6,312 nucleotides of DNA from Hyphomicrobium sp. (GTDB lineage Bacteria; Pseudomonadota; Alphaproteobacteria; Rhizobiales; Hyphomicrobiaceae). The DNA lies in the NCBI GenBank assembly GCA_030598645.1, contig JAUVPN010000168.1, positions 1-6,312 on the forward strand, given 5' to 3'. The notes under the pieces were generated by a model. That model ran no database searches. It was given only the letters and a program-made list of their open reading frames with translations, and was not told where the DNA came from. Of this stretch, positions 1-6,135 are shown piece after piece. Made by a program: the position numbers and the translations under genes. How positions within the stretch are numbered: position 1 is the stretch's first letter; each line of letters opens with the position of its first letter.

Positions 1-2654
1 GGAGAACATACGTCTACTTCTCGTTGGCGGAGGATGAAAAGAATGGGCTTGCGTGTATCTCTAAGCTGCCCTTCTCGATGAATGTGCTTCTGGAGAACCT
101 CCTGCTACACGAGGATGGCCGTTCCGTTACCAAGGACGACATTCTGGCTATGGCGGCCTGGGTCCAGGACAAAGGCAAGGCCGGCAAGGAGACCGGCTTC
201 CGGCCGGCGCGGGTGCTGATTCAGGATTTCACAGGCGTTCCAGCCGTCGTCGATCTGGCCGCCCTGCGCGATTGCATGAATAGCCTCGGCGGCGATCCCA
301 AAAAGATCAACCCGCTGGTTCCGGTTGATCTCGTGATTGATCACTCAGTCATCGTGGACGAGTTCGGAACCCCGCAGGCATTCGAACACAACGTGGAGCA
401 CGAATACCACCGCAATGGTGAGCGCTATAACTTTTTGAAATGGGGCCAAGGCGCGTTCGACAATTTTAGAGTCGTCCCGCCGGGTACAGGCATTTGCCAC
501 CAGGTCAACCTGGAGTTCTTAGCACAGACCATTTGGACAAAGACGCTTAGCGACGGCACGAAGCTTGCCTATCCCGACACGCTTGTCGGCACCGACAGTC
601 ATACCACGATGGTGAATGGTCTTGCGGTATTGGGGTGGGGTGTTGGCGGCATCGAGGCGGAGGCAGCCATGCTCGGCCAGCCACTATCGATGCTCATCCC
701 AGAGGTAATCGGCTTCAAGCTCACTGGCAAACTCAATGAAGGCGTGACGGCAACCGACCTGGTGCTGACCGTAACGCAGATGCTGCGCCAGAAGGGGGTC
801 GTCGGAAAATTTGTCGAATTCTATGGGTCCGGCCTCGACACCATGCCGCTTGCTGATCGCGCAACAATTGCCAACATGGCGCCGGAGTATGGGGCAACGT
901 GCGGGTTCTTCCCCATTGATACCGAGACGCTTAACTACCTTTCAATGTCAGGACGCGAACCCTACCGCATTGCGCTGGTCGAGGCTTATGCAAAGGCACA
1001 AGGCCTTTATCGCGCCGCGGACGACGCGGACCCCATCTTCACCGACACGCTGGAACTTGATCTGAGAACCGTTGTTCCCTCGCTTGCCGGCCCAAAGCGA
1101 CCCGAAGGGCGTATCGCGCTCACCGACCTTAGCGCCGGATTCGCGAAGGCTCTCGAGACCGAATACGACAAACCGGGTGAGCTTGCCGAACGGGTTAAAG
1201 TTGCCGGCCAAGATTTTGACATCGGCCACGGGGATGTCGTCATCGCAGCAATTACGAGCTGCACTAATACGTCGAACCCCAGTGTGCTAGTTGCAGCGGG
1301 ATTGCTTGCGCGCGCGGCTGTCAAGAAAGGTCTGAAGACCAAGCCGTGGGTCAAGACTTCGCTAGCGCCTGGCTCGCAGGTCGTCTCGGCGTACCTGGAC
1401 TCGGCGGGGCTTCAGCCGTTCTTAGACCAGCTTGGGTTCAACTTGGTCGGCTTTGGCTGTACCACTTGCATCGGGAACTCCGGTCCACTCGCGCCGGAGA
1501 TTTCTAAGGCAATCAACGATAACGGAATCGTTGCTGCCGCGGTCTTGTCTGGCAATCGCAACTTCGAAGGCCGCATTAGCCCCGACGTGCAGGCTAACTA
1601 TCTGGCGTCCCCGCCGCTTGTTGTTGCTTATGCGCTAGCTGGTTCGGTGCAAAAAGAGTTAGCGCAAGAGCCCATCGGCACCGGGCAAGACGGACAGCCG
1701 GTGTTCTTAAAGGATATCTGGCCCTCCTCACAGGAGATTCAGAAGTTTATCGCGGAGAACATAACAAAAGAGCTGTTCGTTGAACGATATGCCGACGTAT
1801 TCGACGGCGATGCAAGCTGGCGCGCCATCGATGTCCCCGGCAGCCTCACTTATGGCTGGGAGGACGCATCCACCTATGTGCGCAATCCACCTTACTTTGA
1901 TGGCATAAGCAAAACACCTGACGACATTTCCGATATCACCAGCGCACGCATACTCGGGCTGTTTGGCGATAAGATCACAACGGATCACATATCACCGGCT
2001 GGCGCGATCAAACCATCATCGCCGGCAGGCGAATACCTTACTGAGCGCGACGTCGCCATTGCGGACTTCAATCAGTACGGTACGCGGCGCGGCAACCACG
2101 AAGTGATGATGCGGGGAACATTCGCCAACATCCGAATCAAGAACCATATGGCTAAGGATTCTGCAGGGAACGTTAAAGAGGGCGGCTTCACTGTTCACCA
2201 TCCTTCCGGTGAATCTATGTCGATCTACGACGCAGCTGTGCGTTATCGCGACGAGGGCGTGCCGCTCGTCGTGTTTGCGGGAACAGAGTACGGCAATGGT
2301 TCCTCACGCGACTGGGCGGCTAAGGGAACGAAACTGCTGGGCGTAAGAGCAGTCATCGCACAATCCTTTGAGCGCATTCACCGATCGAACTTGGTCGGCA
2401 TGGGCGTGTTACCCTTCGTTTTCGAAGAAGGCGCAAGCTGGCAATCGCTCGGTCTCAAAGGTGACGAGACTGTAATGATTAGGGGCCTTGCTGGTCTGCA
2501 ACCGCGCCAATCCTTGACCGCAGAAATTATCTTTGCCGATGGCACCACCAAAGAAATACCGATCCGCTGCCGGATCGATACCCTCGACGAGCTCGAGTAC
2601 TTCAAGAACGGCGGTATTTTGCACTACGTTTTGCGTGATCTAGCTGCCGCTTGA
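1..2654 (+). CDS. acnA: Aconitate hydratase AcnA (5'-partial)
   Basis: Cytoplasmic [4Fe-4S] enzyme that interconverts citrate and isocitrate through cis-aconitate in the TCA cycle; AcnA/IRP1 type. Numbering here counts the TTG at 24 as residue 1. The three cluster cysteines are visible: C413 in the SCTNTSN motif, and C479 and C482 in [22 protein letters not shown] (from D191) and [13 protein letters not shown] (S760 as the expected base, R762 for substrate) are the other active-site blocks. The mobile C-terminal domain covers roughly residues 640-810. The protein ends at TGA 2652-2654. The TTG at 24 is not the true start: seven in-frame codons before it (from base 3, RTYVYFS) continue the conserved family N-terminus, so the gene enters from the left and about 15-20 residues are missing. 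No frameshift or missing catalytic residue was seen. The DUF1223 gene follows 146 bp later. Confidence 0.97.
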   Translation, partial: RTYVYFSLAEDEKNGLACISKLPFSMNVLLENLLLHEDGRSVTKDDILAMAAWVQDKGKAGKETGFRPARVLIQDFTGVPAVVDLAALRDCMNSLGGDPKKINPLVPVDLVIDHSVIVDEFGTPQAFEHNVEHEYHRNGERYNFLKWGQGAFDNFRVVPPGTGICHQVNLEFLAQTIWTKTLSDGTKLAYPDTLVGTDSHTTMVNGLAVLGWGVGGIEAEAAMLGQPLSMLIPEVIGFKLTGKLNEGVTATDLVLTVTQMLRQKGVVGKFVEFYGSGLDTMPLADRATIANMAPEYGATCGFFPIDTETLNYLSMSGREPYRIALVEAYAKAQGLYRAADDADPIFTDTLELDLRTVVPSLAGPKRPEGRIALTDLSAGFAKALETEYDKPGELAERVKVAGQDFDIGHGDVVIAAITSCTNTSNPSVLVAAGLLARAAVKKGLKTKPWVKTSLAPGSQVVSAYLDSAGLQPFLDQLGFNLVGFGCTTCIGNSGPLAPEISKAINDNGIVAAAVLSGNRNFEGRISPDVQANYLASPPLVVAYALAGSVQKELAQEPIGTGQDGQPVFLKDIWPSSQEIQKFIAENITKELFVERYADVFDGDASWRAIDVPGSLTYGWEDASTYVRNPPYFDGISKTPDDISDITSARILGLFGDKITTDHISPAGAIKPSSPAGEYLTERDVAIADFNQYGTRRGNHEVMMRGTFANIRIKNHMAKDSAGNVKEGGFTVHHPSGESMSIYDAAVRYRDEGVPLVVFAGTEYGNGSSRDWAAKGTKLLGVRAVIAQSFERIHRSNLVGMGVLPFVFEEGASWQSLGLKGDETVMIRGLAGLQPRQSLTAEIIFADGTTKEIPIRCRIDTLDELEYFKNGGILHYVLRDLAAA

Positions 2655-2800
2655 CGGCGTGTACATGCTCCGAGCGTGAGCGCGAAAAGCCATTATCGAA
2701 CAGAGCGTTACGATGACTCAATCTTTCGTGACACGCGGTTGAAGCCGGCGAGCGGGGCACTTACTCTATCACTAGAAGTTTTTGATTTAGGTTTGCCTCA
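2655..2800. other. Intergenic gap between acnA and the DUF1223 gene
   Basis: These 146 bp contain no convincing gene. I see no strong GC-rich hairpin followed by a T-run, so acnA transcripts may read through into the DUF1223 gene. A weak promoter-like pair, TTGAAG (2739-2744) and TACTCT (2762-2767) with 17-bp spacing, could give the second gene its own start; the -10 matches the consensus at only three of six positions. A 14-base sequence shared with the region upstream of dcp lies at 2679-2692. Confidence 0.5.
2679..2692 (+). repeat. 14-bp direct repeat, copy 1
   Basis: AGCGCGAAAAGCCA occurs here, just downstream of acnA, and again at 5766-5779 upstream of dcp. The match is exact over 14 bases and ends on both sides. 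Both copies are intergenic. Its role is unknown; it may be coincidence or a shared regulatory or dispersed genomic word. Confidence 0.5.
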
Positions 2801-3559
2801 ATGCGGTTGGCCCCATTTTTTGCCCTTGCGTTCGCGCTCGTCGTCCCATCCTCCAGTGTGATGGTTCACGCCGCACCACTCGATCCATTCTTCCCGCCTG
2901 CAAAGAACGTGCTCGAGCTCTTTACGAGCCAGGGCTGTGATACCTGCCCTCCAGCTGATAAGGTTTTGCGAGAGTATTCGGAACGAGACGATATTATCGC
3001 CATCACGCTGCCCGTCGACATCTGGGATTATCTCGGTTGGAAAGACACGCTTGCCTCCCAAAAGAACAGCGAACGGCAGAAAGCCTACGCGAAAGCGCGA
3101 GGAGACGGCGCTATTTATACGCCACAAGTCGTCGTCAATGGCCTCATCGGCGTGAATGGCAGCAAGCCCGGCGAAATTGAAGAGGCGATAAAGACAACCG
3201 AAGGCGAGCTAAAATCGATGCGAGTGCCTATTCGCTTCTGGCACGAGCGCAATACAATTTACATCGACGTCGGCGAAGCACCGCCAGGCGCTAATCTCAA
3301 GCAGGCCATTGTGTGGTTCGCCGTTATTCAGAAGTCAGCAAAGGTTCCCGTTGAGCAGGGTGAAAATAAAGGCAAGACGCTGACTTACACCAATATCGTG
3401 CGCGAGATGTCGCCTGTTGGCGTTTGGAAAGGTAAGCCACTTAGCATGGCTTTAGCTCGCACTTCAGTCATGCGACCTGAGACCCAAGCAAGCGTCGTAC
3501 TGCTCCAGGAAGGCCGGGGCGGCCCTATTATCGGCGCTGCGTGGACCGGCTTGTGGTAG
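2801..3559 (+). CDS. Exported DUF1223 family thioredoxin-like protein
   Basis: 252 residues of the DUF1223 family, whose biochemical function is unknown. Residues 1-24 form a signal peptide: short N-region with one Arg, hydrophobic core, and a likely cut after VHA24, so the product should be periplasmic. The mature part opens with ELFTSQGCDTCPPAD, placing a CxxC at C46/C49 as in thioredoxin folds. VDIWDYLGWKD follows, the usual family block, and T107-P108-Q109 sits where thioredoxin folds have their cis-proline. The CxxC suggests a thiol-redox or metal-handling role, but this is inference. The start is well fixed: an in-frame TGA at 2783-2785 precedes ATG 2801 with no other start codon between, and a weak AGG lies 9 nt upstream. 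From memory, DUF1223 genes often sit beside acnA in rhizobia and relatives, as here. The stop is 2 bp from the stop of the convergent dcp gene. Confidence 0.92.
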   Translation: MRLAPFFALAFALVVPSSSVMVHAAPLDPFFPPAKNVLELFTSQGCDTCPPADKVLREYSERDDIIAITLPVDIWDYLGWKDTLASQKNSERQKAYAKARGDGAIYTPQVVVNGLIGVNGSKPGEIEEAIKTTEGELKSMRVPIRFWHERNTIYIDVGEAPPGANLKQAIVWFAVIQKSAKVPVEQGENKGKTLTYTNIVREMSPVGVWKGKPLSMALARTSVMRPETQASVVLLQEGRGGPIIGAAWTGLW

Positions 3560-3561
3560 AG

Positions 3562-5688
3562 CTACAGATCCTCATTCACGAACCCGCGCTTATTTAAGAG
3601 TCCGTTGACCTCTGGGGGCCGACCGCGAAAGGCGACGTAGGCTTCCAGCGGGTCACGCGCATTTCCGGCCGCGTAGATATGTTTCCTAAGTTTTCGCGCC
3701 ATCTTCTGATCAAAAACGTCACCCGTCTCCTCGAAGGCAGAAAAGGCGTCAGCGTCCATGACCTCAGACCAAAGGTAGCTGTAATAACCCGCAGCGTATC
3801 CGCCCATGATGTGCAAGAAGTGAGGGATACGGTGTCGCATAACAATTTCGCTTGGCATGCCGATAAGCTCGAGCGTGTCGCGCTCAAACGCTTCGATATC
3901 GAGCTCTCCGTTGCCGGCAGTGCCGTGCAGCTTCATATCAATAAGGGCTGATGCCGCATATTCGACCGTTGCAAAACCTTGGTTAAAGTTTCGCGACCTT
4001 TTAACCTTTGCCAGCAGCTTCTGCGGCATTGCTTTTCCCGTCCTGTAGTGCACGGCGAAGCGCTGAAGAACTTCAGGCGTCATTAGCCAGTGCTCGTAAA
4101 GTTGAGAGGGCAGCTCAACGAAGTCGCGAGCGACGCTCGTGCCGGAAATGGAGGGATAGGTTACGTCGGAGAGAAGCCCGTGCAATGCGTGGCCGAATTC
4201 GTGAAAGAGCGTGCGCGCGTCATCGAGTGACAGCAATGTCGGCTCCCCTTCCGCGCCCTGCGCAAAATTTAGTACGTTGACGATAATTGGTCGGACATCG
4301 CCGGCAATCTTAGACTGCGAGCGAAAACTACTCATCCAAGCTCCGGAACGTTTTGAGGACCGGGCGAAATAGTCGCCGAGAAAAAGTCCAACGAAGCTGC
4401 CGCGCCGATCAGCTACCTTCCATGCGCGTACATCTGAATGATAGCGGGGGACGTCATGAAGCTCTTTGAAGCGAATGCCAAACAACCGCCTCGCCGTGTC
4501 GAAAGCCGCAGCAATAATATTGTCGAGCTCGAAGTAGGGCCGCGTGACCGCCTCGTCGAGGTCAAACAACGCCTTGCGCTCTTTCTCAGCGAAGTAGCGC
4601 CAATCCCACGCGGCGATCTCAAAATTCCCGCCCTCCATGCGAGCACGCTGGGCCAAGGCCTCGCGCTCCTGCTCAGCGCGTTTCACAGCCGCTGGCCAGA
4701 CGGCTTTAAGTAGTTGGTCGACTGCCGCGGGCGTCTTGGCCATCGTTTCCTTAAGGGCATAGTCGGCGTAACTTTCAAAGCCCAACAGGCCGGCCACCTC
4801 CGCCCTCAAGCGCACGACTTCAGCGACGATAGCCCGATTGTCAGTAGGTTCGGCCGTCTCACCTCGCCTAATCCACGCGTTGAATGCCTCCTCGCGCAAA
4901 TCCCGCCGGTCGGAGAACTGGAGGAACGGCTCAATACTTGAGCGCGAGAGCGTAATGACATGTTTGCCGGGCAGCCCCGCTTCAGTCGCGGCGCGCGCAG
5001 CGGATGCTCGCAGGGCCGGCGACAAGCCAGCAAGATCGCGCTCACCATTTAGGACCAAACGCCAAGACTGTTCATCTTTAAGAACGTTCTGAGTAAACTC
5101 GGTTGCCAGCAGTGCGAGGCGTTCGTTAATTGCAGCGACACGAGCCTTTGCCTTCCGGTTGAGTTTGGCGCCTGCGCGCACGAACCACGTATGATGGAGC
5201 TGAAGAACGCGGGCTTGCTCTTGCGTTAACCGCAAACGAGTCCGCCGCTGATACAGGTCCTCCACGCGGCGAAATAGTTTTGTATTGAGAAGAATGTTCG
5301 TTTGATGCGCGGCCAGGTGGGGAACCATCTCGCGTTCTATGCGCTGTAGCTCGTCATTCGTGTCGGTAGCGGTAAGGTTGAAAAAGACGCTGTTGACGCG
5401 ATCAAGCATCCGGCCGCTTTTTTCTAACGCCGCAATTGTATTGGCGAATGTGGGCCGAGACGTCTGCGCCGTAATCTGCGCGATCTCTTTTCTGTGGGCT
5501 GCAATCGCATTCTTGAAGGCCGGCGCGAAGTGGACGGGCAAGATTTTAGCGAAGGGCGGGATGCCGAACGGACAGGACCTCGGGCCAAGAAGGGGATTTG
5601 ATACCGGGCCAGCGCGGCCTGGTTTGCGTACATTCTTTAACGTTTTCGCTTTGCTTTTGTTGTTAAGCTTTCGTTGGCGCTTACTCAT
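3562..5688 (-). CDS. dcp: M3 family zinc metallopeptidase, peptidyl-dipeptidase Dcp type
   Basis: Cytoplasmic zinc oligopeptidase expected to remove dipeptides from the C-terminus of short peptides, as E. coli Dcp does. With ATG 5688 as residue 1 the protein has 708 residues, against about 681 for E. coli Dcp. The zinc site is HEFGH at 496-500 (ligands H496 and H500, catalytic E497), with the third ligand E525 in ARDFVELPSQ; GTSVARDFVELPSQLYEHW closely resembles E. coli Dcp. The GGYAAGYYSYLW block (629-640) carries the substrate-binding tyrosine loop. The conserved region begins near residue 31 (NPLL). Before it lies a 30-residue tail with 11 Lys/Arg and no acidic residue. There is no signal peptide. 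An in-frame GTG at 5692-5694 would add two residues. The gene converges on the DUF1223 gene and faces away from the DUF2794 gene. M3 oligopeptidase A is the alternative name, but the motifs fit Dcp better. Confidence 0.94.
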   Translation of the reverse strand: MSKRQRKLNNKSKAKTLKNVRKPGRAGPVSNPLLGPRSCPFGIPPFAKILPVHFAPAFKNAIAAHRKEIAQITAQTSRPTFANTIAALEKSGRMLDRVNSVFFNLTATDTNDELQRIEREMVPHLAAHQTNILLNTKLFRRVEDLYQRRTRLRLTQEQARVLQLHHTWFVRAGAKLNRKAKARVAAINERLALLATEFTQNVLKDEQSWRLVLNGERDLAGLSPALRASAARAATEAGLPGKHVITLSRSSIEPFLQFSDRRDLREEAFNAWIRRGETAEPTDNRAIVAEVVRLRAEVAGLLGFESYADYALKETMAKTPAAVDQLLKAVWPAAVKRAEQEREALAQRARMEGGNFEIAAWDWRYFAEKERKALFDLDEAVTRPYFELDNIIAAAFDTARRLFGIRFKELHDVPRYHSDVRAWKVADRRGSFVGLFLGDYFARSSKRSGAWMSSFRSQSKIAGDVRPIIVNVLNFAQGAEGEPTLLSLDDARTLFHEFGHALHGLLSDVTYPSISGTSVARDFVELPSQLYEHWLMTPEVLQRFAVHYRTGKAMPQKLLAKVKRSRNFNQGFATVEYAASALIDMKLHGTAGNGELDIEAFERDTLELIGMPSEIVMRHRIPHFLHIMGGYAAGYYSYLWSEVMDADAFSAFEETGDVFDQKMARKLRKHIYAAGNARDPLEAYVAFRGRPPEVNGLLNKRGFVNEDL

Positions 5689-5694
5689 CTTCAC

Positions 5695-5710
5695 TGGATC
5701 CTGGATCCTC
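5695..5710 (-). promoter_or_regulatory. Duplicated Shine-Dalgarno region of dcp
   Basis: A 7-bp tandem repeat (TGGATCC twice, 5695-5708 on +) gives the dcp mRNA two SD-like sites: GAGGA (5710-5706) and AGGA (5702-5699). GAGGA lies 11 nt before GTG 5694. AGGA lies 10 nt before ATG 5688 but only 4 nt before the GTG. The ATG with AGGA is the likelier pair, though the spacing is long in both cases. Confidence 0.5.
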
Positions 5711-5765
5711 TAGGACAGCTGAAACCTGAAGCCCCATCGAAATAGACATTTGCCGCGATGCCGCA

Positions 5766-5779
5766 AGCGCGAAAAGCCA
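5766..5779 (+). repeat. 14-bp direct repeat, copy 2
   Basis: Second exact copy of AGCGCGAAAAGCCA (first at 2679-2692). On the (-) strand it follows immediately after the T-run of the candidate terminator, sharing one base with it. It therefore lies in the leader of any dcp transcript that reads through the terminator. Confidence 0.5.
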
Positions 5780-5808
5780 AAAAAATTGGACCGGAACGAG
5801 TTGGTCCT
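5779..5808 (-). terminator. Candidate intrinsic terminator upstream of dcp
   Basis: On the (-) strand GGACC (5807-5803) pairs with GGTCC (5792-5788) around a 10-nt loop, then AA and seven T's (5785-5779). Two further A-U pairs are possible at the base if one A is bulged. The stem is short but GC-rich and the T-run is good. It would stop (-) strand RNA about 90 nt before the dcp start, so it closes either a small RNA or a regulated leader. Confidence 0.5.
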
Positions 5809-5936
5809 AACGAGCGGCCTTATGAGCGAAGGGTGTTCGGGTAATTGCCTAATGTGGCCCGGTCCGTCGAAGATGCCCCGGGGGCTGGGGGGCTGAAAAT
5901 CCAGGGCCTCTCTTTCAGGACCGGGCCAAGAGGCAA
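5779..5936 (-). ncRNA. Candidate structured RNA or dcp leader
   Basis: This putative (-) strand transcript of about 158 nt starts just downstream of a -10-like TATTAT and ends in a T-run. Its 5' half folds as a long rod: TTGCCT (5936-5931) pairs with AGGCAA (5850-5845), and GGCCCGGTCC (5927-5918) pairs with GGACCGGGCC (5865-5856), both perfectly. Inside, shorter helices (GAAGA with a bulge, GCCC/GGGC, TGG/CCA) lead to a C-rich apex. About 35 nt of linker and the terminator hairpin follow. There is no ATG or GTG in it, so a leader peptide is unlikely. I match it to no known family: the length suits 6S RNA, but the rod does not span the whole molecule and I cannot confirm 6S bubble features. 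It may be an independent sRNA or the 5' leader of dcp. Confidence 0.4.
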
Positions 5937-5942
5937 CAACGG

Positions 5943-5971
5943 ATAATAGGCAGTGCTTTGAGGCGGTTCAT
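5943..5971 (-). promoter_or_regulatory. Possible promoter for the (-) strand RNA
   Basis: TATTAT at 5948-5943 on the (-) strand matches five of six positions of TATAAT and would start RNA near 5936, exactly at the base of the long hairpin. The hexamer 17 bp upstream, ATGAAC (5971-5966), matches a -35 at only three of six positions, so an activator may be needed or the call may be wrong. Confidence 0.3.
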
Positions 5972-6015
5972 TGACCAGGGCAGGTCGTCAATCAGGCCAA
6001 CTCGAGGAATTTCCG

Positions 6016-6062
6016 TGCCTTGGCTACCGATTAGGTGCGGTAGTTGCGCACCGCAACAGGCA
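6016..6062. other. Cluster of overlapping inverted repeats
   Basis: TGCCT (6016-6020) matches AGGCA (6058-6062), enclosing CTACCG/CGGTAG (6024-6029 and 6038-6043) and TTGCG/CGCAA (6044-6048 and 6052-6056), which together form a three-way junction. A competing hairpin, GGTGCG/CGCACC (6034-6039 and 6047-6052), excludes both inner ones. The stems are only 5-6 bp and could be chance. If the DUF2794 promoter is at 6081-6109, this lies outside its transcript. Confidence 0.3.
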
Positions 6063-6067
6063 ATCGT

Positions 6068-6079
6068 GGTCAGCTGACC
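6068..6079. promoter_or_regulatory. 12-bp perfect palindrome, possible operator
   Basis: GGTCAGCTGACC is a perfect palindrome placed one base before the -35-like TTGAAA of the DUF2794 gene. The position suits a dimeric regulator acting at that promoter. No regulator family is assigned. Confidence 0.35.
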
Positions 6080-6080
6080 C

Positions 6081-6109
6081 TTGAAATTGATGTCGCCCAG
6101 CGCGATCAT
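6081..6109 (+). promoter_or_regulatory. Possible promoter of the DUF2794 gene
   Basis: TTGAAA (6081-6086, five of six consensus positions) and GATCAT (6104-6109, four of six) are separated by 17 bp. RNA would start near 6116 with a leader of about 20 nt ending in the SD. The shifted pair TTGATG (6087-6092) and AATTAT (6110-6115) also has 17-bp spacing but would start inside or next to the SD, so it is less likely. Confidence 0.35.
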
Positions 6110-6123
6110 AATTATATTGTGAC

Positions 6124-6130
6124 AAGGAGG
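6124..6130 (+). promoter_or_regulatory. Strong Shine-Dalgarno that sets the DUF2794 start
   Basis: AAGGAGG is almost a full anti-SD match and ends 5 nt before TTG 6136. It selects that TTG over the in-frame TTG at 6160 and explains how a non-ATG start can be used well. Confidence 0.85.
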
Positions 6131-6135
6131 CGCCC

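Larger units (their letters stand above)
5689..6135. other. Divergent regulatory region between dcp and the DUF2794 gene
   Basis: About 440 bp separate the two start codons, and I find no credible protein gene in them. Reading rightward it holds the dcp ribosome-binding sites, a 14-bp repeat, a candidate terminator and structured RNA on the (-) strand, a -10-like TATTAT, a small dyad at 5970-5992, overlapping short hairpins at 6016-6062, a 12-bp palindrome, and a promoter and strong SD for the DUF2794 gene. No good promoter hexamer pair for dcp was seen between 5711 and 5778, so dcp may depend on transcription starting farther right. Confidence 0.6.

Noticed and set aside
2676..2861. 61-codon (+) frame bridging the acnA-DUF1223 gap
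   Set aside because: Begins at GTG without a clear SD and overlaps the well-supported DUF1223 signal peptide in another frame; composition looks random.
5339..5713. 124-codon (+) frame antisense to the dcp start
   Set aside because: Shadow of the dcp coding frame; the hydrophobic and Leu-rich end is the complement of the Lys-rich tail codons.
5703..5713. GGATCCTCTAG, identical to part of a common cloning polylinker
   Set aside because: The match stops after 11 bases and the sequence on both sides is not vector; it also lies within the dcp leader, so vector contamination is unlikely.
5779..5936. 6S RNA (ssrS) as identity of the structured RNA
   Set aside because: Length is right and 5' and 3' segments can pair, but the strongest fold is a 5' rod plus separate terminator, and I cannot show the 6S central bubble. 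Left as an unnamed candidate.
5695..6135. tRNA, tmRNA, SRP RNA or RNase P RNA in the large gap
   Set aside because: No T-loop GGTTCGA signature, no SRP GGAAGGAAGCAGCC-like core and no RNase P core motif was found.
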